Assembly (NCBI GenBank): GCA_006227775.1
Contig: SBFV01000354.1
Span: 1 to 6,854 of the forward strand
Source of the DNA: Gammaproteobacteria bacterium
GTDB lineage: Bacteria > Pseudomonadota > Gammaproteobacteria > Chromatiales > Chromatiaceae
Length of the DNA stretch: 6,854 bases
Direction of reading: 5' to 3'
A program made the position numbers and the translations under genes. Each line of letters starts with the position of its first letter. The stretch's first letter is position 1. This document shows, piece by piece, positions 6,636-6,854 of the stretch. The notes under the pieces were generated by a model. It worked only from the letters and a program-made list of their open reading frames with translations, was not told where the DNA came from and searched no databases.

Positions 6636-6854
6636 TCAAACCGCCAGCCGGTAGCCGACGCCTTGTACGGTAAGGATGAAGCGGGGGCGCATGGGGTCGT
6701 CCCCCAGTTTCTGCCGCAGGTTGCCGACCAGGACCCGCAGGTAGTGGGTATCCTCCTGATGGCTCGGGCCCCAGACCTCGCGCAGGATCTGGTCGTGGGT
6801 CAGGACCTGCCCCTGGCTGGAGACCAGCAGGCTGAGCAGGGCGAACTCCTTGCG
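6636..6854 (-). CDS. kdpE: KdpE-type response regulator, C-terminal DNA-binding part (5' end cut by window)
   Basis: Only the last 72 codons are present, beginning RKEFALLSLL and ending GVGYRLAV before a TGA. They form an OmpR/PhoB-type winged helix. The match to KdpE specifically is strong: VLTHDQILREVWGP, then THYLRVLVGNLRQKL, then DDPMRPRFILTVQGVGYR follow the E. coli KdpE tail closely as I recall it. KdpE, phosphorylated by the KdpD kinase, activates potassium-uptake genes when K+ is low. The receiver domain lies beyond base 6854. The channel gene starts 3 bp after the stop, so the pair is very likely one transcript and the channel may be part of the same K+ response. Assignment to the KdpE branch and not another OmpR-family member is likely but rests on a partial sequence. 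Confidence 0.85.
   Translation of the reverse strand, partial: RKEFALLSLLVSSQGQVLTHDQILREVWGPSHQEDTHYLRVLVGNLRQKLGDDPMRPRFILTVQGVGYRLAV

Overview
This 6.85 kb window is GC-rich chromosomal DNA from a proteobacterium. A gammaproteobacterium is most likely, because the cyclopropane synthase and the KdpE tail closely resemble my recollection of the E. coli proteins. No species can be named from the sequence. There are six genes, two of them cut by the window edges. I see no RNA genes, insertion sequences, CRISPR arrays or phage genes.

Left part (1-3572), phosphate-linked. Two Na/Pi-cotransporter-family (PNaS) membrane proteins are transcribed divergently. The leftward one (1-957) starts at GTG and runs off the window. 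The rightward one (1187-3022) carries a C-terminal PhoU-like domain. The 229-bp gap between them (958-1186) holds an AT-richer patch with four 7-mers in 11-bp phase resembling PhoB half-sites. This suggests, but does not prove, control by phosphate starvation. A small two-helix membrane protein of unknown function (3084-3572) follows the PhoU-fused transporter with a good ribosome binding site, probably in the same operon.

Middle (3706-4899). This is a cyclopropane-fatty-acyl-phospholipid synthase (cfa) with all the catalytic residues I can map from E. coli Cfa. Its own upstream gap contains a sigma-S-like -10 element. The 95-bp gap after it (4900-4994) separates it from a convergent gene and is very G-rich, with a weak hairpin.

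Right part (4995-6854), potassium-linked, on the minus strand. A KdpE-type response regulator (only its DNA-binding end is present) is followed 3 bp later by a two-helix potassium channel with tandem RCK domains. The layout suggests co-transcription and translational coupling. No Kdp pump genes lie inside the window.

Taken together, the window covers ion and envelope homeostasis: phosphate transport, membrane lipid modification and potassium flux. I found no clearly new multi-gene system. The points most worth following are the unknown membrane protein behind the PhoU-fused transporter, the phased Pho-like repeats between the two transporters, and the KdpE-coupled channel whose first RCK domain has lost its glycine motif.
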